Of a stretch of DNA of 24,024 nucleotides, positions 7,472 to 16,148 are shown in pieces (position 1 is the first letter of the stretch; each line of letters starts with the position of its first letter). The stretch spans positions 1-24,024 of the forward strand of contig JAPKDK010000013.1 in NCBI GenBank assembly GCA_028872645.1, written 5' to 3'. Both the position numbers and the translations under genes were made by a program. A model generated the notes under the pieces. That model had not been told where the DNA came from, did not search any database, and saw nothing but the letters and a program-made list of their open reading frames with translations. The DNA comes from Verrucomicrobiota bacterium (lineage in GTDB: Bacteria > Verrucomicrobiota > Verrucomicrobiia > Limisphaerales > UBA1100).

Positions 7472-9333
7472 TGCCACAGCCCACCAACGCCACGAATGAG
7501 CAACGCCTGCACCTTGCCGGCGCGGCGCTGCTGTTTGGGATGGCCGTGTTGCTCGCTGGGCTTGCGTACGTGCAGGTGGTCACGTCGCTGGAACACGAGG
7601 CGGAACAAAAAAACCAATCGCGCCGCACCGTCCGTCTGCCCGCCGTGCGCGGTGCCATCCTCGATGTCCAAGGACGTCCTTTGGCGCACGACCGCCCTTC
7701 GTATGTAATCCACACTTATTTGAGCGAACTCCGACATCACTTTCGCAAAGCTTGGCGCGATGCCCCGCACGACACCCGCACCGAGGCCGGCGTACGCCAT
7801 CGTGTGATTGGCGATTTCATCGCGCAACTCCAACTCGACCAGCCTTTCATACTTACAGAGAGGCAATTGCAAAAACATTTCATCGAACAACTCGCCCTGC
7901 CCATTCCCGTTATGCGCGATCTTTCGCAAACCAACGTGGCATGGTTTATGGAAAACGCGTGGCGCGTGCCGGGGATGGACGTGGAGGCGCAACCGCACCG
8001 GCATTATCCCTCCGAATCCGTGGCGCATCTCGTGGGCCGATTGCGGCGGCCGCAATCCATTCCTGACGAAGATCACCCGTACAATTATCGCCTGCCCGAT
8101 TTCACCGGCGCGATGGGATTGGAGCGCACCTTCGACGAAACGCTGCGCGGCAGCGCAGGCACAAAAAGTTTGCTCGTCAATAACCTTGGCTACCGACAGC
8201 GTGAAAAAATTGTAGTCGCCCCCACTCCCGGAAATATTGTGGTGCTCACGCTGGACCTCGAAATCCAAGAAGCCGCCTACAAAGCCCTCGAGGAAACCGG
8301 GCGCAAAGGCGCAGCGGCCGTGGTGATGAACGTGCAAACCGGCGACATCATCGCGCTGGCCTCGTTGCCGGTGTTTGATCCCAATCTGTTTATTCCCGGC
8401 ATCCCCAGTAAACTTTGGAACGAATACCGCGAAGCGCGCCCGAGCCCGTTGCTCTTTCGTGCCACGCAGGAGCGCTATCCACCGGGGTCCATTTTTAAAA
8501 TCATCTCCGGCCTCGCCGCGTTGGAGGCCGGTTCCAACCCCACCAACTTTGTTTACAACCCCGGTTACGCCGAAGTTGGAAGGCGACGGATTGATGACAC
8601 CGCGCCTCCGGGCCATTACGATTTCCACGAAGGCTTCAAGCATTCGAGCAACACATATTTCATCACGCGCGCCATCGAGACCGGCGTAGAATCCATCATC
8701 ACCCTGGGGAATCAATTTTTCCTGCGGGAAAAAACTGGCCTCCTCGCGCGACAGGAAGCCAAGCCACAATTCCCGACATTGGCCGAAGTGCAAGACCGCA
8801 GCAACTGGCAGGATGGCGACACTGCAAATCTCGCCATCGGCCAAGGGCCCATCGCGGTGACACCATTGCAGATGACCGTCATGACCGCCGCAGTGGCCAA
8901 TGGCGGCAAAGTTTTTTCACCGCGCGTGGTGGATCGCATCATGCCCGTGGATCCATCCCGCACCCACGAGGCTCAACAATTCCCGCCCGCCAAGGTGCGC
9001 GGCACGCTTAAGGTGAAGTCGGAAAACCTCGCGCACCTGCAGCGCGCTATGCTCGCCGATGTGGCGGATGACGATGGCACCGGCAAACGCGCCCGCATCG
9101 AGGGCTTCGCCGTATGCGGCAAAACCGGCACCGCCGAGGTCCGCAACCGCGAAGGCCGCCACAAAATTACCTGGTTCGCCTCGTACGGGCCGTTTGAAAA
9201 ACCGAAATACGCCGTGGTGGTGATGGTGGAGCGCGGTGCGTCCGGCGGCCTTTCCTGCGCGCCGGCGGCCAAGAAAATTTACGAGGCACTCATCGCGCGC
9301 GACAACCCCAACCGCATTGCGGGCAATCGATGA
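7471..9333 (+). CDS. mrdA: Penicillin-binding protein 2 (peptidoglycan transpeptidase)
   Basis: This class B PBP cross-links the lateral wall together with RodA. The 620 residues begin with a short cytoplasmic tail and one membrane anchor (about 15-38). A pedestal domain with the class B marks RLPAVRGAILDVQGRPLA (55-72) follows, then the transpeptidase domain. The active-site motifs are SIFK (Ser340 nucleophile, Lys343), SSN (392-394) and KTGTAE (551-556). The second position of SxxK is Ile, where many PBP2 proteins have Thr, but this does not affect the catalytic residues. The start ATG overlaps the mreD stop by one base and the stop overlaps rodA by four bases. As a PBP2 it is expected to be a beta-lactam target of the mecillinam type. 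Confidence 0.95.
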   Translation: MPQPTNATNEQRLHLAGAALLFGMAVLLAGLAYVQVVTSLEHEAEQKNQSRRTVRLPAVRGAILDVQGRPLAHDRPSYVIHTYLSELRHHFRKAWRDAPHDTRTEAGVRHRVIGDFIAQLQLDQPFILTERQLQKHFIEQLALPIPVMRDLSQTNVAWFMENAWRVPGMDVEAQPHRHYPSESVAHLVGRLRRPQSIPDEDHPYNYRLPDFTGAMGLERTFDETLRGSAGTKSLLVNNLGYRQREKIVVAPTPGNIVVLTLDLEIQEAAYKALEETGRKGAAAVVMNVQTGDIIALASLPVFDPNLFIPGIPSKLWNEYREARPSPLLFRATQERYPPGSIFKIISGLAALEAGSNPTNFVYNPGYAEVGRRRIDDTAPPGHYDFHEGFKHSSNTYFITRAIETGVESIITLGNQFFLREKTGLLARQEAKPQFPTLAEVQDRSNWQDGDTANLAIGQGPIAVTPLQMTVMTAAVANGGKVFSPRVVDRIMPVDPSRTHEAQQFPPAKVRGTLKVKSENLAHLQRAMLADVADDDGTGKRARIEGFAVCGKTGTAEVRNREGRHKITWFASYGPFEKPKYAVVVMVERGASGGLSCAPAAKKIYEALIARDNPNRIAGNR

Positions 9334-10553
9334 AGTTTATCAAACAACTCATCCCGTGGCATCGGCTGGACCGAATGCTGCTGCTGTGCCTCGCGGGATT
9401 GATGGCCTTCGGCGTGCTCTTCGTTTACAGCGCCACTTACAATAATGAAACTTACACCGGCGCGCACTGGCTGCGGATGCCGCATTACAAACAAATCATT
9501 TTTTACGGCCTCGGCATTGGCGCGGCCTTCGTGTTATGCCTGCGCGATTACCAACAAACCGCGCGCTGGGCCAATGTGTTTTATTGGTTGAGCCTCATTA
9601 TGTTAGCAGCAGTACTGATCCCCGGCATCGGCTCGGTGCGGTTTGGGGCGCGGCGGTGGTTTGATTTGGGGGTCACCCAATTCCAACCTTCGGAGCTGGC
9701 AAAAGTGGCGGTGGTGCTGGCGTTGGCGCAATTTTTGAGCCGTCCACTCAAGGAATTAAAGGAGCCCAAAGTGCTGCTCAAAGCCCTCGCGCTGGCGGGT
9801 GTGCCTTTTGTGCTGATTTTTCTGGAACCGGATTTGGGCTCGGCACTCACGCTGCTTCCGCCGGCTTTGGTGATGCTTTATGTGGCGGGCGCGCCGCGCA
9901 GTTTTCTCCGAAAATTAGTGGGCGGATGCGTGATTTTCGTGTCATTGGTGCTGGCCTACGTATTTTTTATGCCAAAAGACTGGCAACCGATACAGTTTCC
10001 AGACTATCAAAAGCGACGGCTGATGGTATACTTCAATGTGGACTACGCCAGTCAGTACGCCGGAGTAGGCGCATCGCAGGCGGAAATCCGCCAGGCGCGC
10101 GCGTTACAACGGCAGGATTCCTACAACGTCGTGCAGGCGATGATCTCCGTGGGCTCGGGTGGGCTCACGGGTAAAGGCTGGAAACAGGGCATCCAAAATG
10201 CCCACGGCTACCTGCCGCGCGGCGTGGCGCACAACGACTTTATTTTTTCGGTGATCGCCGAGGAAAGCGGGTTTGCGGGAAGCACGCTGGTGATTCTGCT
10301 GTACGGCGGCATCATCGTCGCGGGCATCCGCACGGCCAGCCAGTGCCGCGACCGGCTCGGAAGGCTCATCGCCATCGGAGTGGTCACGCTGTTGTTCAGC
10401 CATGTGTTTGTGAACATTGGGATGAACATCCGGATGGTGCCGGTCACAGGCTTGCCACTGCCGCTGCTCAGTTCGGGCGGCTCGTCAGTGGTGTGTTCGC
10501 TGATGGCTTTGGGGCTGTTGCAAAATGTGCGGCTCTATCAACGAACAATTTAA
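9330..10553 (+). CDS. rodA: SEDS peptidoglycan glycosyltransferase RodA
   Basis: RodA polymerises lipid II into glycan strands in complex with PBP2. The 407 residues contain about ten membrane segments. SEDS motifs are visible: GARRWFDLG with FQPSELAKVAVVLALA (about 106-134), EPDLGSA (166-172), the extracellular loop motif GWKQGIQNAHGYLPRGVAHNDFIFSVIAEESG with conserved Asp303, and PLPLLSSGGSS (376-386). Asp303 corresponds to the essential aspartate of E. coli RodA (Asp262). Direct coupling to the PBP2 gene (ATGA overlap) favours RodA over FtsW or SpoVE. It ends 30 bases before the RNase gene. Confidence 0.95.
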   Translation: MKFIKQLIPWHRLDRMLLLCLAGLMAFGVLFVYSATYNNETYTGAHWLRMPHYKQIIFYGLGIGAAFVLCLRDYQQTARWANVFYWLSLIMLAAVLIPGIGSVRFGARRWFDLGVTQFQPSELAKVAVVLALAQFLSRPLKELKEPKVLLKALALAGVPFVLIFLEPDLGSALTLLPPALVMLYVAGAPRSFLRKLVGGCVIFVSLVLAYVFFMPKDWQPIQFPDYQKRRLMVYFNVDYASQYAGVGASQAEIRQARALQRQDSYNVVQAMISVGSGGLTGKGWKQGIQNAHGYLPRGVAHNDFIFSVIAEESGFAGSTLVILLYGGIIVAGIRTASQCRDRLGRLIAIGVVTLLFSHVFVNIGMNIRMVPVTGLPLPLLSSGGSSVVCSLMALGLLQNVRLYQRTI

Positions 10554-10583
10554 TTAACAATTCAACAGAAAGAAATTTTATAA

Positions 10584-12470
10584 ATGAGTAATAAACAATT
10601 TGGTCGCAGAGCAAAAACCCAACGCTTCCGTCCCAGTGGCGGAATGAAAAATCAAATAAAACGGGATGAACCCGTTGAGAAAGGCCGCGCCGATATTGAG
10701 GACGGCCGTGTGCTCGATGAGCCAGTTTACGAAAAACGCCACGAGGCAGAAATCCTCGCCGCCGAAAACGAAGCCGCCGGCATCAAGCCTGAAACGGTAA
10801 CGGAGGAAAGTGCCGAGGCTACACCGAAGAAGCCCATTGAGGAAAAAGGCGTCGTAGCCTCCGTGAAACGTGCTGCTCGAAAAATCATCCGCAAGCTCCT
10901 GCCTAAAAAGGACTCCGACAAAGAAATCATCATCAGCGCCGAATCACTCGAAACCCGTGTTGCGCTTATGGAAAAAGGCGTGCTCGAAGATTTCACCATC
11001 GAACGCAATAAGGACGAACGCATCGTCGCCAGCATTTACAAAGGCAAAGTACGCAACCTCGAAGATCGGCTCGAAGCCGCCTTCGTGGACATCGGCATCG
11101 AGAAAAATGCCTTCCTGCATTATTGGGACATCACCCCGACCAATCTCGATAACCGTTACGAAATGATCGAACGCAAGGGCAATCGCCGTAACACACCACG
11201 CCTTACCCGCAAGGACATCCCCAACAAATATCCCGTCGGCAGCGACATCGTCATCCAAGTCACCAAAGGCCCCATCGGCACCAAAGGCCCGCGCGTGACA
11301 ACGCACCTTGCCATCCCCGGCCGCTTCATTGTGCTACTGCCCGCTTCCGATCAGCTGGGTATTTCCAAAAAAGTGCAGGACCCCAAAGAGCGCAGGCGCT
11401 TAAAAGAAATCCTGCGTTCACTCGATATTCCGGATAATATGGGCGCCATCATCCGCACCGCGGGCGAAGGACAAAAACAACGCTATTTCGTACGCGACCT
11501 CGCGATGCTCAAGGAGACTTGGGAAAACGTGAAGCAACGCATCGACAACAAGCCTTCACCGATTTGTGCCTTCCGCGATCCGGATCTCATTGAGCGCACC
11601 GTGCGCGATTTCCTCACGGAAGATGTGCACCGCATTCTGATCGACAATAAATCCGAATACGAGCGAATGCAAAAACTCATCGAACGGATTTCTCCGCGCT
11701 CCAAAAATAAACTGGAATTTTACGGCGAACCGCAGCCCATCTTTGACAAGCTCAACATCACCCGCCAACTCGGCCAGGCCTTTTCACGCAAAGTCACCCT
11801 CAAAGGCGGCGGCGCAATCGTGATTGACGAAACCGAAGCCCTCGTCGCCATCGACGTCAACACCGGCAGCCACAAAGGCGGCAAAGATCAAAGCAGCACC
11901 ATCCTCAAAGTGAACCTCGAATCCGCCGAGGAAATTTGCCGCCAACTTCGCCTGCGAAATATGGGCGGCCTCGTCGTTATCGATTTCATTGATATGAAAC
12001 AACACCGCGACCGCGAGAAAGTCATGCAGCGAATGAAGGAAGGCCTCCGGCGCGATAAAGCTAAAACCCACGTACTGCCCATCTCGCAGCTCGGCCTGTT
12101 GGAGATGACCCGCCAACGCCATTCCGAGAGCGTACTCTCCACCTTCTACGACGAATGCGACTACTGCAAAGGCCGCGGTCACATCAAAACGCCCGTGACG
12201 ATGAGCGTAGAAATCCAACGCAAACTCGACGAGCTGTTGCGCAAACGCCAGCCCGAAGATAATGACGATCATCAACTGCGAATCGTCGTGAACCCTAACG
12301 TGCTCGATCGCCTCCGGCGCGAGGACGAAGACATCCTCATCAACCTTGAGAAAAAGCACCTCGTGAAACTGGCCTTCCGTGGCGACACATCGTTCCACGC
12401 CGAACAGTTTAAAATTTTTGATGGCCTCAAGAATCGGGAGCTCGTGAGCGTGGGCGAAACGATTTTATAA
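10584..12470 (+). CDS. rng: Ribonuclease G/E family endoribonuclease
   Basis: RNase E/G enzymes cut single-stranded RNA in mRNA decay and rRNA/tRNA maturation. The 628-residue protein has a charged, low-complexity N-terminal extension (about 1-115), an S1 domain interrupted by an RNase H-like insert (YKGKVRNLEDRLEAAFVDIG, 152-171), the 5'-sensor region, and the DNase I-like catalytic domain. Likely Mg ligands are Asp424 in VAIDVNTGSHKG and Asp467 in GGLVVIDFIDMK. The Zn-link cysteines are Cys525 and Cys528 in ECDYCKGRGH. A small domain follows, and there is no long C-terminal degradosome scaffold like that of E. coli RNase E, so rng is the safer symbol. A position just after mre genes is common for this family. 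The leader carries no clear Shine-Dalgarno motif. Confidence 0.93.
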   Translation: MSNKQFGRRAKTQRFRPSGGMKNQIKRDEPVEKGRADIEDGRVLDEPVYEKRHEAEILAAENEAAGIKPETVTEESAEATPKKPIEEKGVVASVKRAARKIIRKLLPKKDSDKEIIISAESLETRVALMEKGVLEDFTIERNKDERIVASIYKGKVRNLEDRLEAAFVDIGIEKNAFLHYWDITPTNLDNRYEMIERKGNRRNTPRLTRKDIPNKYPVGSDIVIQVTKGPIGTKGPRVTTHLAIPGRFIVLLPASDQLGISKKVQDPKERRRLKEILRSLDIPDNMGAIIRTAGEGQKQRYFVRDLAMLKETWENVKQRIDNKPSPICAFRDPDLIERTVRDFLTEDVHRILIDNKSEYERMQKLIERISPRSKNKLEFYGEPQPIFDKLNITRQLGQAFSRKVTLKGGGAIVIDETEALVAIDVNTGSHKGGKDQSSTILKVNLESAEEICRQLRLRNMGGLVVIDFIDMKQHRDREKVMQRMKEGLRRDKAKTHVLPISQLGLLEMTRQRHSESVLSTFYDECDYCKGRGHIKTPVTMSVEIQRKLDELLRKRQPEDNDDHQLRIVVNPNVLDRLRREDEDILINLEKKHLVKLAFRGDTSFHAEQFKIFDGLKNRELVSVGETIL

Positions 12471-12484
12471 TCCGCATTATTCTT

Positions 12485-12513
12485 TTGACAGGACGAGCCC
12501 GTGGCGTTGTCAT
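12485..12513 (+). promoter_or_regulatory. Possible promoter of the exported hydrolase gene
   Basis: A perfect TTGACA (12485-12490), a 17-base spacer and TGTCAT (12508-12513, four of six) lie just after the rng stop. They predict transcription from about 12520, on the ATG at 12519. If real, it rules out the GTG at 12501 as the start for transcripts from this promoter. Confidence 0.35.
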
Positions 12514-12518
12514 TTGAC

Positions 12519-14837
12519 ATGCGCGTTTACCCCATCCTCATCTTTAGCATTTTGGCCGGCGGACTCCACAGTGCCTCCCTCCCCAATACCCGCCCACTCA
12601 CCCTTGATGGCGATCTCTCCGTGCAAATGGTCGCCGGCATCGATCGTTTTCTAATGCGCGAAACCACCACCACCGCCAAACGCCGCGCGGATTTTTGGAA
12701 ACGTGATTACCGCACAGCGAAAACTTATGTGGCCTCTATCCAAAAAAACCGAGCGCGCTTTCGCACTCTCATTGGCGCGGTGGACAAACGACTGACCATC
12801 AACGCATTGGAATTCATCAGCACGACCACTGCCTCGTCCTTGCTCTACGAAGACAAAGTGATGTCGGTGCACGCGGTGCGTTGGCCCGTGCTGCCTGGCG
12901 TGCACGGCGAAGGTTTGCTCATTCAACCCAAAGGAACCCTCCGCGCCCGCGTCATCGCCCTACCCGATGCCGATCAAACGCCCGAACAACTCGTCGGCAT
13001 CGCGCCGGGCATTCCCGCCGTCGCTCAGTTTGCCCGCCGACTGGCCGCCGCCGGTTGCCAAGTGGTGGTGCCTGCGCTCGTCAGCCGCAGCGATGAATTT
13101 TCCGGCGACGCCCGCGTACGGTTCACCAACCAAACCCATCGCGAATGGATTTACCGCCAAGCCTTCCAAATGGGTCGTCACATCATAGGCTACGAAGTGC
13201 AAAAAGTCCTGGCCGTGGTCGACTGGTTTGCCGCCGAAAACGCCAAACAACCCATCGCCGCCCCCATCACAGTAGCGGGCTATCACGAAGGCGGATTGAT
13301 TGCCTTCTATTCCGCCGCGCTGGACACCCGCATCCAAGTCGCGTTGGTAAGCGGTTATTTCACCGAACGCAATCGCGTTTGGGAAGAGCCCATTTATCGC
13401 AACGTGTTTGGATTGCTCGAGCAATTCGGCGACGCGGAAATCGCAAGCCTCATTTCCCCTCGTGCTTTAGTCATCGAACACAGCAAAATCCCAAAACTTG
13501 GCGGCCCTCCCAAAGTCCGACCCGGCCGTGGGAGCGGCGCTGCACCCGGGATTCTCGCCACGCCCAGCACCACAAATCTATGGGCCGAGTACGAGCGCGC
13601 AAAGAAACTCAGCGCCAAAGGATCCCACATTGCGCTCATTACAAAAGACGGCAATAACACACTGGACACATTTGGCACCGATCGCGCACTAGAGGCGCTG
13701 CTTGGGTTCGCGAATGTCATCCCAAAAGCAAACTGGAAAACCTCCAAGCAACCGGCAAAAGAATTACAATCAAAATCTCCCCGTCACCGTCAACAACGAC
13801 AAGTTTCCGAGTTGGTGGAACACAACCAACGTCTGCTGCGCTTCTCCGAATACGAACGCACAGAATCGTTTTGGGGGAAACTACCTCCCGCCGAGGCTGC
13901 CAAATGGCACGCCGAATGCGAGCCGCATCGGAAACAATTATGGAAGGAAGTCATCGGCCAATTCCCCGCTGCCAATCTCCCCATCAATCCACGCAGTCGA
14001 AAAATCTTGGAGACGGATAAATGGATCGGCTACGAAGTAGTGCTCGATGTGTGGGCCGATGTTTTCGCGTGGGGCTATTTACTAGTGCCGAAGGACATCA
14101 AAGAAGGCGAGCGCCGTCCCGTGGTCGTCTGCCAACACGGATTGGAAGGCTTGCCGATTGACGCGGTGACCCGCGATGAAAAGGAACGCGCCTTTCGTTA
14201 TTACAAAGGCTTCGCCGCTGAGTTGGCCGACCGCGGCTTTGTCACCTTCGCCCCGCACAACCCATATCGCGGCCACGATGCCTTTCGCGTGCTTCAACGT
14301 AAGGCCAACCCGCTGGGGCGCTCGCTTTTCTCCGTGATTGTCCCCCAACACAATCGCATCATCGACTGGCTCGAAACGCAGCCGTTTGTCGATAAAACAC
14401 GCATTGGTTTTTATGGCCTTTCCTATGGCGGTAAAACTGCTATGCGCGTGCCGGCATTAGAGCCGCGCTATTGCCTTTCCATTTGCTCGGCTGATTTTAA
14501 TGAATGGATAAAAAAGAATGTCACCGTCGACGCCCGCTACAGTTATCTCTTCACCGGCGAATATGAAATCTTTGAGTTTAACCTCGGGCATACATTTAAT
14601 TATGCCGAGATGGCCGCACTGATTGCCCCCCGCCCGTTTATGGTTGAGCGTGGCCACAAAGACGGCGTGGCCCCGGACGAATGGGTGGCGTATGAGTTTG
14701 CAAAAGTCCGTCGACTGTACGCCAATCTCGGCATCCCCGAACGCACCGAGATTGAGTTTTTCAACGGCCCTCATTCCATCAACGGCAAAGCCACGTACGA
14801 ATTCTTACATCGCCACCTCAAGTGGCCCAAGCAATGA
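12519..14837 (+). CDS. Exported two-lobed alpha/beta hydrolase (esterase/dienelactone hydrolase type)
   Basis: This is a 772-residue protein with an N-terminal signal peptide (MRVYPILIFSILAGGLHSA), so it probably acts in the periplasm or outside. It contains two alpha/beta-hydrolase lobes. The C-terminal lobe has oxyanion-side CQHGLEG, the nucleophile elbow GLSYGG with Ser635, a likely acid in GHKDGVAPDE, and catalytic His752 in GPHSING. It resembles acetylxylan-esterase/dienelactone-hydrolase proteins common in Planctomycetes and Verrucomicrobia. The N-terminal lobe (about 110-400) keeps the fold pattern (LAAAGCQVVVPALVSRSDEF, ITVAGYHEGGLIAFYSAAL), but its elbow reads GYHEGG (254-259), with His in place of Ser. 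It is probably inactive. The substrate is unknown; an esterified polysaccharide would be a guess. GTG 12501 with AGGA upstream is the alternative start, adding six residues. The stop overlaps the next gene by four bases. Confidence 0.85.
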   Translation: MRVYPILIFSILAGGLHSASLPNTRPLTLDGDLSVQMVAGIDRFLMRETTTTAKRRADFWKRDYRTAKTYVASIQKNRARFRTLIGAVDKRLTINALEFISTTTASSLLYEDKVMSVHAVRWPVLPGVHGEGLLIQPKGTLRARVIALPDADQTPEQLVGIAPGIPAVAQFARRLAAAGCQVVVPALVSRSDEFSGDARVRFTNQTHREWIYRQAFQMGRHIIGYEVQKVLAVVDWFAAENAKQPIAAPITVAGYHEGGLIAFYSAALDTRIQVALVSGYFTERNRVWEEPIYRNVFGLLEQFGDAEIASLISPRALVIEHSKIPKLGGPPKVRPGRGSGAAPGILATPSTTNLWAEYERAKKLSAKGSHIALITKDGNNTLDTFGTDRALEALLGFANVIPKANWKTSKQPAKELQSKSPRHRQQRQVSELVEHNQRLLRFSEYERTESFWGKLPPAEAAKWHAECEPHRKQLWKEVIGQFPAANLPINPRSRKILETDKWIGYEVVLDVWADVFAWGYLLVPKDIKEGERRPVVVCQHGLEGLPIDAVTRDEKERAFRYYKGFAAELADRGFVTFAPHNPYRGHDAFRVLQRKANPLGRSLFSVIVPQHNRIIDWLETQPFVDKTRIGFYGLSYGGKTAMRVPALEPRYCLSICSADFNEWIKKNVTVDARYSYLFTGEYEIFEFNLGHTFNYAEMAALIAPRPFMVERGHKDGVAPDEWVAYEFAKVRRLYANLGIPERTEIEFFNGPHSINGKATYEFLHRHLKWPKQ

Positions 14838-15649
14838 CTCCCACGCTAATCACCCTGATCATCGCCGCCATCGGCTTAGCCGCTTGGGTGCTTTTGGACG
14901 ATCCACCGCCGCGCCCACTGGATTTCCCCAGCAAGCCTTTCCCCGATAATTGGCGCGAGCTGATGCGGAAACGCTGGCCACTTTACAATGCGCTACCGGA
15001 AGTTCTGCAGCATCAATTGGAACAGCTCACGCTGGTGTTTCTCGATCGAATTGAATTCCAGGGCGTCGAACTCAAAATCACCGATGAGATGCGCGTACTC
15101 ACCGCCGCGCAAGCGTGTTTGTTGCTGCTCAATCAAGACACGTTTTACTCATCCAACCTTCGCTCGGTGGTGATTCATCCGCGCGCTTACACCGCCACCG
15201 ACTATGACCAAGCGGGCGGCGAGGCGATGGAAAAACAAATCGCCGTGCAGGGCCAATCGTGGGGCAGCGGCTCCGTAGTTCTCTCGTGGGACAACACCCG
15301 TACCGGCGCTGCCAACGCCAAGGATGGGCGCAACCTCGTGCTGCACGAGTTCGCCCATCAACTTGACCAAGCCGACGGCAAAGCCGATGGCGCACCCGCG
15401 CTGGGATCGCGTGAACAATATCAGCGCTGGCAAAAAGTATGTTCGCGGATATTCGCTGACTTACGGGAAAAAGTGAAGCGTGGCAACAAAACCGTCATCG
15501 ACGATTACGGTGCGACTAATCCCGCTGAATTTTTTGCCGTGGCCACAGAAACTTTTTTCGAAAAACCCCATCAACTCAATAAGAAGCGTCCTGAATTATA
15601 CGCGCTGCTCAGCGATTATTATCGTGTGAACCCACTTTCGTGGCCGTAA
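14834..15649 (+). CDS. MtfA-like zinc-dependent peptidase (M90 family)
   Basis: The 271-residue product has an N-terminal hydrophobic anchor (about 4-21) and a gluzincin peptidase domain. Zinc and catalytic residues are visible in LHEFAHQLDQADG (His171, Glu172, His175), with the third ligand probably Glu232 in NPAEFFAVATETFFEKP. This pattern matches MtfA, which in E. coli binds the repressor Mlc and has aminopeptidase activity, and its uncharacterised relatives. Unlike soluble E. coli MtfA, this version appears membrane-anchored. The start at ATG 14834 overlaps the upstream hydrolase stop (ATGA). A GTG at 14822 would add four residues. The pairing suggests co-expression with the hydrolase. 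The physiological substrate is unknown. Confidence 0.85.
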   Translation: MTPTLITLIIAAIGLAAWVLLDDPPPRPLDFPSKPFPDNWRELMRKRWPLYNALPEVLQHQLEQLTLVFLDRIEFQGVELKITDEMRVLTAAQACLLLLNQDTFYSSNLRSVVIHPRAYTATDYDQAGGEAMEKQIAVQGQSWGSGSVVLSWDNTRTGAANAKDGRNLVLHEFAHQLDQADGKADGAPALGSREQYQRWQKVCSRIFADLREKVKRGNKTVIDDYGATNPAEFFAVATETFFEKPHQLNKKRPELYALLSDYYRVNPLSWP

Positions 15650-15657
15650 GCCGACCC

Positions 15658-15696
15658 AAAAAAACTTCACCCGCCAGCGGGAGCCAGCGGGTGAAG
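15658..15696 (-). terminator. Strong intrinsic terminator for the minus-strand SDR operon
   Basis: A perfect 10-bp stem (CTTCACCCGC at 15665-15674 with GCGGGTGAAG at 15687-15696, 12-base loop) is followed on the minus strand by seven U residues (15664-15658). It lies nine bases after the plus-strand peptidase stop. On that strand it lacks a U-tract, so it mainly serves the leftward transcript. Confidence 0.8.
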
Positions 15697-15727
15697 ATCC
15701 TTCAGTAGCCTTTACTTGGTCTGCTTC

Positions 15728-15823
15728 TTACTGGGCAGCCCAGTCTGTGGGGAACATCCGAACTGCTTCGCAAGGAATTTGGGCGGCAGAGTTTGCCAGA
15801 AATTTGAAAGTGATGGAGATCAT
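15728..15823 (-). CDS. Possible small ORF of 31 residues
   Basis: ATG 15823 opens a 31-codon frame ending TAA at 15728, between the 88-residue gene and the terminator. The peptide begins MISITFKFLANSAAQIP and ends VRMFPTDWAAQ, with one Cys. It is mildly hydrophobic at the N-terminus. It is in the same frame as the preceding gene: only the stop TAA (15841-15839) and five codons separate them. No Shine-Dalgarno motif is present. The stretch could be a real small protein, a readthrough extension, or just 3' UTR. The tail includes a CTGGGC-T-GCCCAG palindrome. Confidence 0.3.
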   Translation of the reverse strand: MISITFKFLANSAAQIPCEAVRMFPTDWAAQ

Positions 15824-15838
15824 CAAAGGTGAGGGGGT

Positions 15839-16105
15839 TTAGTTTTGCTCCGGATCATGCCGGTGCAAGCCCACGTCATGGGCGATGTCGTCGAATTCCT
15901 CGCGACTGACGTCATCCAGACGCTTGCCACGATCAGCGAGTTTCTCGTTAATCTTCAATGCTTTCTCGGTCATCTCCTCGTGAGTGTCTTTCGTGCCACC
16001 CACCAGCGCGAAGTTTTCTCCCCGCGTCACTCGCTTATGGCCGTCAGTGTCGAGCCCCACCCCAAGCATTACGGCCTTTGGTTTGTGTTGCAACGAACGC
16101 GGCAT
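15839..16105 (-). CDS. Conserved hypothetical protein, 88 residues
   Basis: I recognise no functional domain. The product is small, soluble and highly charged. It begins MPRSLQHKPKAVMLGVGLDT, continues GHKRVTRGENFALVGGTKDT and then has a helical Lys/Glu-rich stretch (about 45-70, EKALKINEKLADRGKRL). It ends with an acidic, His-containing tail DVGLHRHDPEQN. The glycine-rich first half resembles short unknown proteins I recall from Verrucomicrobia and Planctomycetes, but no function is known to me. ATG 16105 is preferred; TTG 16111 would add two residues. It lies 43 bases behind the SDR gene on the same strand and shares its downstream terminator, so they are probably one operon. Confidence 0.65.
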   Translation of the reverse strand: MPRSLQHKPKAVMLGVGLDTDGHKRVTRGENFALVGGTKDTHEEMTEKALKINEKLADRGKRLDDVSREEFDDIAHDVGLHRHDPEQN

Positions 16106-16148
16106 TGCCAAGAAGGTAACAAATTAACACCCTGTGAACAAGTCGAAA

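Noticed and set aside
7468..8844. 458-codon open frame on the minus strand
   Set aside because: It lies wholly antisense to mrdA, whose motifs are unmistakable. The frame is open because of GC-rich codon bias and its product resembles no family.
15731..15743. CTGGGC-A-GCCCAG palindrome as a second terminator
   Set aside because: A one-base loop cannot form this hairpin properly and no U-run follows. It may simply reflect the codons at the end of the small ORF.
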